Shown piece by piece: positions 7,269 to 15,391 of a stretch of DNA of 32,210 nucleotides. The position numbers and the translations under genes were made by a program. The notes under the pieces are model-generated. The model was not told the DNA's origin. It ran no database searches and was given only the letters and a program-made list of their open reading frames with translations. The stretch comes from DATAEU01 sp046724395. GTDB lineage: Bacteria; Actinomycetota; UBA4738; HRBIN12. The first letter of the stretch is position 1; each line of letters begins with the position of its first letter. The stretch spans positions 1 through 32,210 of the forward strand of contig JBKOWM010000060.1 of the NCBI GenBank assembly GCA_046724395.1, written 5' to 3'.

Positions 7269-7943
7269 GTGGACCGGGACGCCTGGCTCGCGGAACGGCG
7301 CGCCGCGGTCGTCGCGAGCTACGACGCCGACGCCGCGACCTACGACGCGGACGGGTACCCCACGCCAACCCAATTCGCGTGGGTCGCCCATGTGGCCGAG
7401 CTGGCGTCGCCGGGTGGGACGCTCCTCGACGCGCCATGCGGGACCGGACGGTACTTTGCGACGGTCGTCGACGCCGGTCGCCGAGTCGTCGGGGCCGACC
7501 AGTCGGCCGGGATGCTCGAGCAGGCGCGGATGCGGGGGCTCGCCGATTCCCTCCGGCTCGTCTCGCTGCAGGACCTCGCGTTCGACCACGAGTTCGACGG
7601 CGCCCTGACGATCGACGCGATGGAACACGTACCGCCCGAGGAATGGCCCGTCGTGCTCGCGAACCTTCGCCGTGCCGTCCGGGCCGGCGCGCCACTCTAC
7701 GTGACCATCGAGGAGATCGACGAAGCGGAGGTCGACGCGGCATTTCGCGCTCTATCCGCCAGCGGCGAGCCCGCGGTTCGAGGCGAGGTCGTTGAGGGCG
7801 ACACGGGCGGCTACCACTACTACCCGGGTCGTGAGCGCGTCCTCGACTGGCTGGCCGCGGAGGGCCTCACCGTCGTCGACGAGACCGTCACGCCCGAGGA
7901 CGGCTGGGCCTACCGCCATCTTCTGCTGCGCGCGCCCGATTGA
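7269..7943 (+). CDS. Class I SAM-dependent methyltransferase
   Basis: A 224-residue soluble protein with a Rossmann-like methyltransferase core. Motif I is LLDAPCGTGRYFATVVDAG (about residues 50-70), the acidic end of strand 2 is VVGADQSAGMLEQAR, and the DGALTIDAMEHVPPEEW segment supplies the post-strand-4 motif. The N-terminal helix carries SYDADAATYDADGYP, a layout common in small-molecule methyltransferases of the Methyltransf_11/25 type. The substrate is unknown. The GTG at 7269 is chosen because upstream in-frame sequence is unlike the family and because an AATCAT hexamer sits six bases before it. Confidence 0.88.
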   Translation: MDRDAWLAERRAAVVASYDADAATYDADGYPTPTQFAWVAHVAELASPGGTLLDAPCGTGRYFATVVDAGRRVVGADQSAGMLEQARMRGLADSLRLVSLQDLAFDHEFDGALTIDAMEHVPPEEWPVVLANLRRAVRAGAPLYVTIEEIDEAEVDAAFRALSASGEPAVRGEVVEGDTGGYHYYPGRERVLDWLAAEGLTVVDETVTPEDGWAYRHLLLRAPD

Positions 7944-7988
7944 GGGCGAGGGTTTCACGCCCGGCGCGAAGAACAGGCTGAACGTCGG

Positions 7989-7994
7989 TAGGCT
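7989..7994 (+). promoter_or_regulatory. Leaderless -10 element (TAGGCT) of the Ku gene
   Basis: TAGGCT is followed by TGCTTC and then the GTG start at 8001, the exact six-base spacing of leaderless genes. There is no Shine-Dalgarno sequence near the start, which supports leaderless translation. Confidence 0.65.
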
Positions 7995-8000
7995 TGCTTC

Positions 8001-8978
8001 GTGCCGAGAGCCGTCTGGACCGGATCGATCACCTTCGGACTCGTCAACATCCCCGTCCGCCTGTTCCCCGCAACCGAGCCGAAGGACGTCCGGTTCCACC
8101 TGACGGATTCCCGCGGGCGGCGCGTGCGGTACCGCCGCTTCGTCGAGGATGCTGACGATGCCGCCGCCGGGTGGACACGGCCCCTCGGCCCACCGACCCT
8201 CGAGCCCGAAACGGGCACCACGCCAGGGCTGGAGGCGGACGCCCCGAGCGCCGCCGAGTCGCGCCACGTCGAGCACGCCGATCCCGCGACGCCCGCGCCG
8301 CGCGGCGGCGAGGAGATCGCCTACGAGGACCTGATGCGCGGCTTCGAGACGGACGACGGCCGCCTCATCGTGCTCGGTAGCGAGGACCTCGATGCCGTAC
8401 GCCCGGAGCGCAGCCGCACGATCGAGATCGAGGACTTTGTCGCCCTGGCCGACATCGACCCGGTGTACTTCGAGAAGAGCTACCATCTCGCGCCGCAGCA
8501 CGGCGCCGAGCGTGCGTACGTGCTGCTCCTTCGCGCCGTCGAGGACGCGGGCCGCGTCGGTATCGGACGATTCGTTCTTCGAACAAAGCCGCATCTCGTC
8601 GCGATTCGGCCGGTCGGCAGGGTGTTGGGCCTCGAGACGATGTTCTTCGCCGACGAGGTGCGCGACGGACGCGAGCTCGTCCCCGGTCTGGACGGCGTCG
8701 AGGTCTCCGATCGCGAGCTGAAGCTCGCCGACTCGCTCATCAAGACGCTCGAGACGACGTGGAACGCGGCCGCGTACTCAGACACCTACCGTGAGGAGCT
8801 CCTGCGCCGCATCGCCGAGAAGTCCCCGATCGAGCTGCCGGACGAAGTCGGGACCGCGGTCACCGGCTCCGGCGCGCGGGTGGAGGAACTCATGCAGGCG
8901 CTGAAGGCGAGCGTCGAGGCGGCGAAGAAGTCGAGGCCGAAGGCGAAGCGGGCGTCGTCGCGGAAGCGGACGGCGTAA
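8001..8978 (+). CDS. ku: Bacterial Ku protein (non-homologous end joining)
   Basis: A 325-residue protein that opens with the diagnostic VWTGSITFGLVNIPVRL and continues through ATEPKDVRFH, IEIEDFVALADIDPVYF, KSYHLAPQ and FVLRTKPHLVAIRP. Ku forms a ring-shaped homodimer that holds DNA double-strand ends and recruits ligase LigD; no ligD is in the window. Residues about 54-103, between YRRFVEDAD and EEIAYEDLMRGFE, are a proline/alanine/glutamate-rich insertion where typical Ku proteins have only a few residues. This makes it longer than the usual 270-300. The C-terminal tail (about 300-325) is lysine- and arginine-rich, as in many bacterial Ku proteins where it contacts DNA. Confidence 0.95.
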   Translation: MPRAVWTGSITFGLVNIPVRLFPATEPKDVRFHLTDSRGRRVRYRRFVEDADDAAAGWTRPLGPPTLEPETGTTPGLEADAPSAAESRHVEHADPATPAPRGGEEIAYEDLMRGFETDDGRLIVLGSEDLDAVRPERSRTIEIEDFVALADIDPVYFEKSYHLAPQHGAERAYVLLLRAVEDAGRVGIGRFVLRTKPHLVAIRPVGRVLGLETMFFADEVRDGRELVPGLDGVEVSDRELKLADSLIKTLETTWNAAAYSDTYREELLRRIAEKSPIELPDEVGTAVTGSGARVEELMQALKASVEAAKKSRPKAKRASSRKRTA

Positions 8979-8989
8979 CCAGCAGTCGG

Positions 8990-9937
8990 GTGGAGTCGCA
9001 GGCCGCACCCGCGACCCCCCGCCGCCGCCTGATCGGCACTGCGGAGGGGACGCGGCAGGATTCGTTCGGGCCGCACGAGTGGGGGCTCCTCTCGGCCGCC
9101 GCGCTGATCTGGGGTTCGTCGTTTCTGTTGATCGAGATCGGGCTCCACAACTTCGCGCCGGGGCTCGTCGCGTTCGGTCGCGTGGCCTTCGGGCTACTCA
9201 CGCTGTCGATCCTCGGCGGCTCGCGCCGGCCGGTCGATCGTTCGGACCTGCCGTGGATCGCGTTGCTCGGCGTCCTGTGGATGGGGGCTCCGCTGCTGCT
9301 GTTCGCCATCGGACAGCAGTACATCGACTCGTCGCTCGCCGGGATGCTCAACGGCGCGGTGCCGATCTTTGCAACGGTGATTGCCGCCATCCTGCTGCGT
9401 CGCCTCCCGCCGCCGAGACAGCTCGGGGGCGTCGTCGTCGGGTTCGTCGGCGTCGTGGCGATCTTCTGGCCCGCCGCGCGTGGCGCCGAGGCATCGGCGT
9501 TCGGCGCGGCGCTCGTCCTGCTGGCGGTCATCTGTTACGGCATCGCCGTGAACCTCACGGTGCCGCTCCAGCAGCGCTACGGAGCGCTGCCCGTGCTCGT
9601 GCGCGCTCAGGTCGTCGCGCTCGTCGTCCTCACGCCGACGGCGCTGCTCGGGCTTTCGGACTCCGGCTTCGAATGGTCGAGCGCGATGGCCGTCGCGGTG
9701 CTCGGGTGCTTCGGCACCGGGTTGGCGTTCGTGGCGATGGCCACGTTGGTCGGGCGCGTGGGCGCGACGCGCGGATCCGTGGCGGCGTATCTCATCCCGG
9801 TCGTCGCGATCGCGCTCGGCGTGGTGTTCCTCAACGAACGCGTGGAGCCGATCTCGCTCGTCGGGACCGCGCTCGTCCTCGCCGGCGCCTACGTGAGCAG
9901 CCGCGGCGTGGCGCGTCGAGACGCGGCACCCGAGTGA
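8990..9937 (+). CDS. EamA/DMT-family membrane transporter
   Basis: A 315-residue protein with about ten hydrophobic helices in two EamA repeats: the first opens at LLSAAALIWGSSFLLIEIGL (about residue 35), the second at FGAALVLLAVICYGIAVNL (about residue 175). These drug/metabolite transporters usually export amino acids or other small metabolites; the substrate is unknown. The N-terminal 30 residues are polar and not part of the fold. The GTG at 8990, 11 bases after the Ku stop, is the likely start, but no Shine-Dalgarno sequence or -10 supports it, so the true start may be slightly downstream. It may be co-transcribed with ku. Confidence 0.88.
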   Translation: MESQAAPATPRRRLIGTAEGTRQDSFGPHEWGLLSAAALIWGSSFLLIEIGLHNFAPGLVAFGRVAFGLLTLSILGGSRRPVDRSDLPWIALLGVLWMGAPLLLFAIGQQYIDSSLAGMLNGAVPIFATVIAAILLRRLPPPRQLGGVVVGFVGVVAIFWPAARGAEASAFGAALVLLAVICYGIAVNLTVPLQQRYGALPVLVRAQVVALVVLTPTALLGLSDSGFEWSSAMAVAVLGCFGTGLAFVAMATLVGRVGATRGSVAAYLIPVVAIALGVVFLNERVEPISLVGTALVLAGAYVSSRGVARRDAAPE

Positions 9938-9964
9938 CGGTCCGACCTCCCTACCGTTCGCGCG

Positions 9965-11035
9965 TCACGCCGTGAGCGACTGCGTGGCCTCGATGTTTCC
10001 GTTCACGTCGACCGCACGAAACCGGATGTTGCTCCCGGTGAGGAGGACGAACGACTCCGCGTACGGGCGCCAAGTCCCGAGATTCAGGCGGTACTCGATC
10101 CCGGCCACGCCGACGTCGTCGGTGGCCGCGAGTGAGACCAGCAGTCCGCCCTCGATGGGCGTCGTGCTCGCGTTGGTCAAGGGAGCGGTCCGATCCGAGA
10201 AGTCGAACGTCGCGCCCCAGGTGACGCGAGCGAGGCGCCGCTGCCCCTGCAGCGAGGGATGGAAGTAGTCGCGCGTCGAGACGTCGTCGGATTGGAACTC
10301 GTCGGCGAAGACCGCGCTGTCGTCGTAGCGGCAGTGGATGTACATGTCGCACACGTCCGCCAGCTGCGCGTTGAGGTCGATGGTGCGCTGGCGCACCGCC
10401 CGTCGCCGTGCGACGTCTGCCGAGTCGGTGGACAGCGGACGCGCAAGCAGCGACTGGCATACGTTGAACGCCCGCCACGTCGTCCGCGCGAGGAGGTCGT
10501 CCTTCAGGATAACCCAGAGGCGGTAGACGTTCGGAATGCTGACGACGTAGATGCGAGCCCGTGGCGAGCCCGCGGAGAGCATGGCGATCGCGCGTGTGAA
10601 CCGAGAACGGAAGTCGGCGACGGAAGTCATCTGGGAGACGGTCGGCGTACAGACGTCGTTCCCCCCGATCAGGATTGTCACGTACGCCGCGCCGCGATCG
10701 TTGACGTCCTGCATCTGAGCGGCGAGGCCGGCGACCTTCGCGCCGCTGACCGCGAGGTTGTAGTTCCGGCCGAAGATGTCCGGCTGCTCGCCCAGGATCC
10801 GGTTGTAGTGGCTCTGCACGAAGGCCCGATCTCCGGTGGACCAGGAATTGCCGGACGCGTCCGAGAACGGCAGCGTGCCTGTGTTGTAGGCCTTCGTGAT
10901 CGAATCGCCGGTCGCCGCGATGGCGTTCGGATAGCCGGTGAGATCCGGCGTCGTCTGCGCCGCAGCCCGGGCCCACACGACGGCAAGCAGCACCGGAATC
11001 GCGATGACCGCGGCGGCTCTGGTCCCGTTCCTCAT
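9965..11035 (-). CDS. Secreted SGNH/GDSL-type hydrolase
   Basis: A 356-residue exported protein. Residues 1-26 form a signal peptide (hydrophobic IAIPVLLAVVWA, then ARAAAQ). The SGNH catalytic set is present: S45 in ATGDSITKA, G/N in block III (ILIGGNDVC, N126) and D256/H259 in TRDYFHPS. This family hydrolyses esters, for example lipids or acetylated sugars. A C-terminal module (about 280-356; DRTAPLTNAS to RFRAVDVNGNIEATQSL) resembles the Ig-like or OmpL47-type repeats that often follow extracellular hydrolases. Its ATG overlaps the stop of the ABC permease gene by one base (TGATG), so it is the fourth gene of a coupled operon and may act on what the transporter moves. Confidence 0.88.
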   Translation of the reverse strand: MRNGTRAAAVIAIPVLLAVVWARAAAQTTPDLTGYPNAIAATGDSITKAYNTGTLPFSDASGNSWSTGDRAFVQSHYNRILGEQPDIFGRNYNLAVSGAKVAGLAAQMQDVNDRGAAYVTILIGGNDVCTPTVSQMTSVADFRSRFTRAIAMLSAGSPRARIYVVSIPNVYRLWVILKDDLLARTTWRAFNVCQSLLARPLSTDSADVARRRAVRQRTIDLNAQLADVCDMYIHCRYDDSAVFADEFQSDDVSTRDYFHPSLQGQRRLARVTWGATFDFSDRTAPLTNASTTPIEGGLLVSLAATDDVGVAGIEYRLNLGTWRPYAESFVLLTGSNIRFRAVDVNGNIEATQSLTA

Positions 11036-11844
11036 CACGCCGTCACATCCTTGCGGCCGAACCACGCGAACGCCGCACCGAGGAACACGATTGCATACGC
11101 CGCCGACACGATGAGCCCGGCGCGCATCGCTGCCCATTCCACGGGGAAGCGAAACAGGTCCGCGTATCCGAGCCAGCCGTGTGTGGGCAGGAATGGGTGG
11201 ATCGCGTGCAGGCTCGGGATCTGGTCGAGCACCTGACTCGCGATCACGAGCACCACCGTGGCGACGATCGCGCCGGGCCCCGAATCGGTCAACGTCGAGA
11301 GGAACACGCCGATCGCCGTGACGCCGCAGGCGGCGAGCAGGATGTACAGCCCGGCGCCCACGATCCGCGCGACAGCCTCGCCGACCGGCAGCGTCGAGCC
11401 GGAAAGCGTCGGCAGCGGCGCCAGGCCGAAGAACACCGCGCCCGCGATCAGCCCCGCGACGACGACGGCCAGCAGCATCGCCCCGAGCAGCACGAGCGCG
11501 CTGACATACTTCGCGCCGACGAGCCGCGGCCGCTCGACGGGACGCACGAGCAGCGAGCGCAGCGTTCCCGTCTGAGCCTCCCCGGCGATCGCGTCGCCGG
11601 CGAACAGCCCCACGGCGAGCGAGAGAAAGAGCGGCTGCACGACCGCGAGGCCGGTCAGCGGCGCGAAGAGGCCGTTGCGAACGATCTGCAACAGGAACGG
11701 GGGAGCGTCGTCGCCGACGTCGGAGGGTGACGGCGGCGACAGCTTCATCGCGACGACGATGAGGCAGGGGACGCCCGCGAGCGCCGCGGCGAGCAACCAC
11801 GTCCGCCACCGGCGAGCGGCCTTCGAGAGCTCGACGAGGATCAT
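11035..11844 (-). CDS. ABC-2 type transporter permease subunit
   Basis: A 269-residue membrane protein with about six hydrophobic helices: roughly residues 18-35, 58-78, 105-130, 145-165, 175-200 and 240-262. The segment GDAIAGEAQTGTLRSLLVRPVERPRLVGAKY after helix 2 is the typical ABC-2 family signature. The partner ATPase is immediately upstream and overlaps by 4 bases (ATGA at 11844-11841), so the two are made together. The transporter is probably an exporter or membrane-remodelling type; no substrate is evident. An upstream in-frame extension exists but lies inside the ATPase gene and is not needed. Confidence 0.9.
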   Translation of the reverse strand: MILVELSKAARRWRTWLLAAALAGVPCLIVVAMKLSPPSPSDVGDDAPPFLLQIVRNGLFAPLTGLAVVQPLFLSLAVGLFAGDAIAGEAQTGTLRSLLVRPVERPRLVGAKYVSALVLLGAMLLAVVVAGLIAGAVFFGLAPLPTLSGSTLPVGEAVARIVGAGLYILLAACGVTAIGVFLSTLTDSGPGAIVATVVLVIASQVLDQIPSLHAIHPFLPTHGWLGYADLFRFPVEWAAMRAGLIVSAAYAIVFLGAAFAWFGRKDVTA

Positions 11845-12788
11845 CTGGCGGGCGGTGACGGCGACCCATCGCCGACAAGGTCGAGGAACACGTCCTCGAG
11901 CGAGGGTCGCTCGGGGACGAGGGCCGAGACGCGGACCCCGGCGCGTACGAGCGCGGCGTTGACGTCGGCGGCCACGACGGAATCCGAGAGCGTGCACGAC
12001 ACCCCTGCGGGCGTGTCTATCGCCTCTACGCCGGAGATCGTCGACAGGACCCGCACGGTACGGTCCACGTCGTCGACCTCGAGGCGAAGCGTCGCTCGGC
12101 CGCTGCCGCGCAGAACCGACGGCGGACCCTCGGCGACGAGGCGCCCGCCCGCCAGGACGCCGACCCGATCGCAGACGGCCTCCACCTCCCCGAGCAGGTG
12201 GCTCGACACGAACACCGTTGTCCCGCCGTTGGCGAGCGATCGCAGAAGCTCGCGGATCTCGCGCATGCCGGCGGGGTCGAGGCCGTTCGTCGGCTCGTCG
12301 AGGACGAGCATCTCGGGGTGGCCCAGGAGCGCGAGCGCGATCCCGAGCCGCTGGCGCATCCCCTGGCTGTAGGCCCGGACGCGCTTCGTCGCCGCCGCGC
12401 CGGCGAGGCCGACGAGCTCGAGGGTCTCGTCGATCCGACCAAGTCGGGCGCGGACGTCGGCTCGGTCTCGGCCGGCCTTGGCGAACGCCTGCAGGTTCCG
12501 GCGTCCCGAGAGGAACCGGTAGAACGACGGCTCCTCGATCATTGCGCCCGTTCGACGCAGGGCATGGGCGACGTCACGCGATGATTCCCCGCCGAGGAGA
12601 TGGACCTCGCCGCGCGTGGGATGGATGAGGCCGAGCGCCATCCGGATCGTCGTCGTCTTCCCGGCTCCATTCGGACCCAGGAACCCGTACAGCTCGCCGC
12701 GCTCGATGCGCAGATCGAGTTCGGACACCGCTTCGACGTCGCCGTACCGCTTGGTCAGCCCGCGCGTGAGCAGGGCGGCGTCGGTCAC
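11841..12788 (-). CDS. ABC transporter ATP-binding protein (DrrA/CcmA type)
   Basis: A 315-residue ATPase with all motifs: Walker A GPNGAGKTTTIRM, signature AYSQGMRQRLGIALAL, Walker B MLVLDEPTNGLDPAG and H-loop VFVSSHLLGEV. After the nucleotide-binding domain (about 1-225) comes the C-terminal extension common in ABC-2 ATPases (ATLRLEVDDVDRTVRVL to PSLEDVFLDLVG). The GTG at 12788 overlaps the upstream stop by 4 bases (GTGA), and the stop overlaps the permease ATG by 4 bases. It powers the permease encoded next. Confidence 0.95.
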   Translation of the reverse strand: MTDAALLTRGLTKRYGDVEAVSELDLRIERGELYGFLGPNGAGKTTTIRMALGLIHPTRGEVHLLGGESSRDVAHALRRTGAMIEEPSFYRFLSGRRNLQAFAKAGRDRADVRARLGRIDETLELVGLAGAAATKRVRAYSQGMRQRLGIALALLGHPEMLVLDEPTNGLDPAGMREIRELLRSLANGGTTVFVSSHLLGEVEAVCDRVGVLAGGRLVAEGPPSVLRGSGRATLRLEVDDVDRTVRVLSTISGVEAIDTPAGVSCTLSDSVVAADVNAALVRAGVRVSALVPERPSLEDVFLDLVGDGSPSPPAR

Positions 12789-13822
12789 GCGAGCTCGGGC
12801 TCGACCTTCGCCAGCGCCTCGGGCCGGACGAGGCCGCTCACTATCCACGCGTGGTCGCCGCGATCGAGCACGTCCGCTGACGCGATCGGCCCGCGATACG
12901 GGAAGAACGGTGTCACCTCGGGCGGAACGTCGGAGACGCGAACGGCGACGATCAGGCCGAAACCCCGGCCGAAGGTTCGAACGTCCGAGATCTCCGCGAA
13001 CAGCCTCGACAGGTTCGACGACGGTTCCTCGCCTCCGCCCCGACCCTCGTCGACTTCGTGCACGTCCGCACCCTCCGGCGGCGTGAAGTGGAAGACGGAC
13101 GCGTCCACAGGGTCGAATGCGACCGCCGTGTAGGCGATCCGAACGACGGGAGCGGCGGCCCCCTCGGCAAAGACCTCGAGCCGCAGAGGCACGCGCGTCT
13201 GCGCGTCGATCGCGACGTCGATCCGGTCGACGAGCGTGTCGGACGGCGAAGCAGGGGTGAGGCGGACGACGTACGCGGATCTGCCGGCGACGTTGACGGG
13301 GGAGGAGGTCGTGAGGCGGGCGTACGGCTCGACCAGGCTGATGACGTGCGAGACGATCCCCTCGACGTCGACGAGCGACGGCGATGTGGGCTCCCGCCTG
13401 TCCGGCAGCGACTTGTGCCACGCCGCGAACCGATCCGAGTCCCAGACCCACAGGTCGGACGGCGTCAGGACGACATCGCGCTCCGCTGCCGGCAGGATCT
13501 GCGCGATCCGGATCCCGTCGGACGATCGCCAGGTCTTCATCGTCTGGTTCGACAACAGGAGCGAGAGCGGACCCGTCGTAGCCGTGGTCACACCGGGGAG
13601 CTGCGGGATCCCCAGATCGACGTGCGTCGCCACGGTCCCCGACACCGAGAGCGACGGATCGGCGACGGCCGCGAGTGATGAGGCGATAAGCCGGTCGGCC
13701 GGGAGGGGAGCCAGGTCCGGCTCCGATGTCGATCCGGCGGCCACGAGGGCCGCGGCGAGGACGATCGCGGCCGCCGCGACGAGGGCCGCGACGAGCGAGC
13801 GAGAGCGGAGCAGGCGGGCCAT
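12785..13822 (-). CDS. LolA/RseB-like exported protein, first gene of an ABC operon
   Basis: A 345-residue protein with an N-terminal signal or anchor (about residues 8-30, alanine/valine rich, no lipobox cysteine). Residues about 40-250 look like the LolA/RseB-type incomplete beta-barrel seen in outer-membrane lipoprotein-sorting-like proteins of high-GC Gram-positives. Supporting segments are LSVSGTVATHVDLGIP, DLWVWDSDRFAAWH, SAYVVRLTPASP and IDAQTRVPLRLEVF; AFDPVDASVFHFTPPEGA is a strong hallmark. A second small domain (about 270-345) ends PEALAKVEPEL. Such proteins bind lipids or sense envelope state. It shares the divergent control region with an ECF sigma factor. Family resemblance is good; function is inferred. 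Confidence 0.75.
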   Translation of the reverse strand: MARLLRSRSLVAALVAAAAIVLAAALVAAGSTSEPDLAPLPADRLIASSLAAVADPSLSVSGTVATHVDLGIPQLPGVTTATTGPLSLLLSNQTMKTWRSSDGIRIAQILPAAERDVVLTPSDLWVWDSDRFAAWHKSLPDRREPTSPSLVDVEGIVSHVISLVEPYARLTTSSPVNVAGRSAYVVRLTPASPSDTLVDRIDVAIDAQTRVPLRLEVFAEGAAAPVVRIAYTAVAFDPVDASVFHFTPPEGADVHEVDEGRGGGEEPSSNLSRLFAEISDVRTFGRGFGLIVAVRVSDVPPEVTPFFPYRGPIASADVLDRGDHAWIVSGLVRPEALAKVEPELA

Positions 13823-13886
13823 CCCACGCCAAGCATCTCACCGCGGCGGGGTGACTCCTCGTCCAACAGGGGCCGCCACGAACCCG

Positions 13887-13918
13887 TCGCAACGACGTTG
13901 CGAGAACGCGACGTCGCG
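13887..13918. promoter_or_regulatory. Two adjacent perfect palindromes in a divergent control region
   Basis: Bases 13887-13903 read TCGCAACGACGTTGCGA, a perfect 7-bp dyad around GAC. Three bases later 13907-13918 read CGCGACGTCGCG, a perfect 12-bp palindrome. Both lie between the divergent LolA-like operon (start 13822) and the ECF sigma gene. A terminator is unlikely between divergent genes, so paired operator sites for a dimeric regulator are the natural reading. No regulator can be named. Confidence 0.5.
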
Positions 13919-14042
13919 AGGATTGTGGAAATGCAGTCCACGCGGCAGGGCACGGCCGGACGAGGATCGATGCGCGGCGGCGAGGGCGGTTGTTCCCCCG
14001 TTCTCCACAGGTCGTCCACGCATACCGGGGCCGCGCGGGAAC

Positions 14043-14069
14043 GCAACCTTCTGCGGGGCTTGTGCGTCC
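14043..14069 (+). promoter_or_regulatory. ECF-type promoter upstream of the sigma factor gene
   Basis: GCAACC (14043-14048) contains the AAC core of ECF -35 elements. CGTC (14065-14068), a typical ECF -10 core, follows the AAC by 17 bases, close to the usual spacing. The transcript would start near 14077, 12-24 bases before the candidate ATGs. This fits autoregulation by the encoded sigma factor but is only a sequence match. Confidence 0.4.
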
Positions 14070-14100
14070 TTATTGCGTGTCTGGACGGATGCTGGATGCC

Positions 14101-14607
14101 ATGACCGAGCCCGTCGGGCGGGGTCGGGTCGGCAAGCTCGGCGAGCTGTACCTCCGGCACGCGGACGACGCCGTTCGGCTCGCATACCTCCTGACCGCCG
14201 ATCGCGCGCTGGCCGAGGATATCGTCCAGGACGCCTTCGTCCGCCTGGCCGGTCGGCTGGCGCATCTCCGCGACGAGGGCGCGTTCGAGGCGTACCTGAC
14301 GCGAACCGTCGCGAACCTCGCCCGTTCGCACTGGCGGCGGCGTCGCGTCGAGCGCGCGCATCTCGAGCGGACGGCTCGGGCGCCGCTCCCCGAGCCGCCG
14401 CCCGACGTAGACGAGCGCGACGCGCTCTGGCGCGCCCTTGGTGATCTTTCTCCGCGTCAACGCGCGGCGGTGGTGCTGCGTTTCTACGAGGACCTGTCCG
14501 AACGTCGGATCGCCGAGATCCTGGGGTGCCGGCCCGGCACGGTGAAGTCGCTCGTGTCCCGCGGGCTGATGAGGCTCAGAAGCGCGATGGGGGGTGAGGG
14601 GACGTGA
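14101..14607 (+). CDS. ECF (sigma-70 family, SigE-type) RNA polymerase sigma factor
   Basis: A 168-residue protein with two sigma regions. Region 2 (about 12-80) contains LYLRHADDAVRLAYLLTADRALAEDIVQDAFVRL and the -10-binding helix FEAYLTRTVANLARSHWRR. Region 4 (about 100-160) contains LSPRQRAAVVLRFYEDLSERRIAEILGC and the recognition helix PGTVKSLVSRGLMRLR. There are no regions 1 or 3, as in ECF factors; the lineage is that of the actinobacterial SigE-like group. The start could be ATG 14101 or ATG 14089, four codons earlier. The stop overlaps the next gene's GTG by 4 bases (GTGA), the usual arrangement of a sigma/anti-sigma pair. Confidence 0.92.
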   Translation: MTEPVGRGRVGKLGELYLRHADDAVRLAYLLTADRALAEDIVQDAFVRLAGRLAHLRDEGAFEAYLTRTVANLARSHWRRRRVERAHLERTARAPLPEPPPDVDERDALWRALGDLSPRQRAAVVLRFYEDLSERRIAEILGCRPGTVKSLVSRGLMRLRSAMGGEGT

Positions 14608-15350
14608 GGGGCTCAAGCAGCGCAAGCGGTAGCCCGGCATCAGACCTCGACGCCCGGCTGCGCGAGGTCCTCGAGCGGAAAGCTGCCGAGGTGCCGCCGC
14701 ATCTCGAGGTGCCTCGGAAACTGCGGTCGCGCTCGCGCCGACGCATCGCGCTCAATGGCGCCGCCGTCGCCGTCGTCGTGCTCTGCCTCGCCGGCGCTGC
14801 CCTCGGTGGCCTTCGGGCGATCGAGCGCCGGGGCGCGATCACCCCGGGCAAGACGGAGACGGTCGATCGTTTGCCGTCAGCGACCGCGAGCGCGTCCCCG
14901 GCGCTCGATGCATGCGGGGCGGGTGAGCTCCGCGCCGATGCTCAGCTCGAGGGCGCGGCGGGCTCTCGCGTCGGGACGGTCCTCGTCTCGAACTACTCGT
15001 CCACGCCGTGCACGCTCAGCGGGCCGCCGGCGATCGTCGTCCTGCTCGCGGACGCCGGTACGGACGATGACGTCGCCATCAAGTCGAGCGCGCCGTCGTG
15101 GCGCGTCGAGGATCGGCCGAAACCCCCGGGATGGCCGGTGGTCACGCTCGCACCCGGCGACGTAGCGTCGTTGCGCCTGCGGTGGGCGAACTGGTGCCCA
15201 GACGGGCGACCGGGTCCGTTGTGGGCGATCGACATGCCGGACGGTCGACTGCCCATCCAGGCGACCGACGGGATCTCGCCTCCGCCTTGCCTCGACTCGT
15301 CGGCCAACTCGACCGTCGAGGTCGGCCCGTTCGAACCCGCCGTTTCCTGA
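14604..15350 (+). CDS. Membrane-anchored DUF4232-like protein, candidate anti-sigma factor
   Basis: A 248-residue protein with a cytoplasmic N-terminus (about 1-45; DLDARLREVLERKAAEVPPH), one transmembrane helix (about 48-70) and an extracytoplasmic domain. That domain (about 105-240) has the look of DUF4232: GSRVGTVLVSNYSSTPCTLSGPPAIVVL, then VTLAPGDVASLRLRWANWC and a late PPPC. Four cysteines could form two disulfides. The position, overlapping the ECF sigma gene by 4 bases, and the single-pass topology suggest a membrane partner that controls it. The N-terminal part is short, lacks the zinc-binding HxxxCxxC motif of ZAS anti-sigma factors, and has not been matched to a known anti-sigma domain, so that role is inference. 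Confidence 0.7.
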   Translation: MRGSSSASGSPASDLDARLREVLERKAAEVPPHLEVPRKLRSRSRRRIALNGAAVAVVVLCLAGAALGGLRAIERRGAITPGKTETVDRLPSATASASPALDACGAGELRADAQLEGAAGSRVGTVLVSNYSSTPCTLSGPPAIVVLLADAGTDDDVAIKSSAPSWRVEDRPKPPGWPVVTLAPGDVASLRLRWANWCPDGRPGPLWAIDMPDGRLPIQATDGISPPPCLDSSANSTVEVGPFEPAVS

Positions 15351-15391
15351 CGCGACGCCGACGAGGCGCTCGTCCTGCCCGCCGTCCGAGC

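Noticed and set aside
9935..9967. Weak inverted repeats (GTGACG/CGTCAC and ACGGT/ACCGT) between the convergent EamA and SGNH genes
   Set aside because: Stems are only 5-6 bp with long loops and no T-run, too weak to call a terminator.
13996..14012. DnaA-box-like word TTCTCCACA near the ECF sigma gene
   Set aside because: It has one mismatch, is single, and no dnaA, dnaN or AT-rich unwinding region is near, so an origin is not supported.
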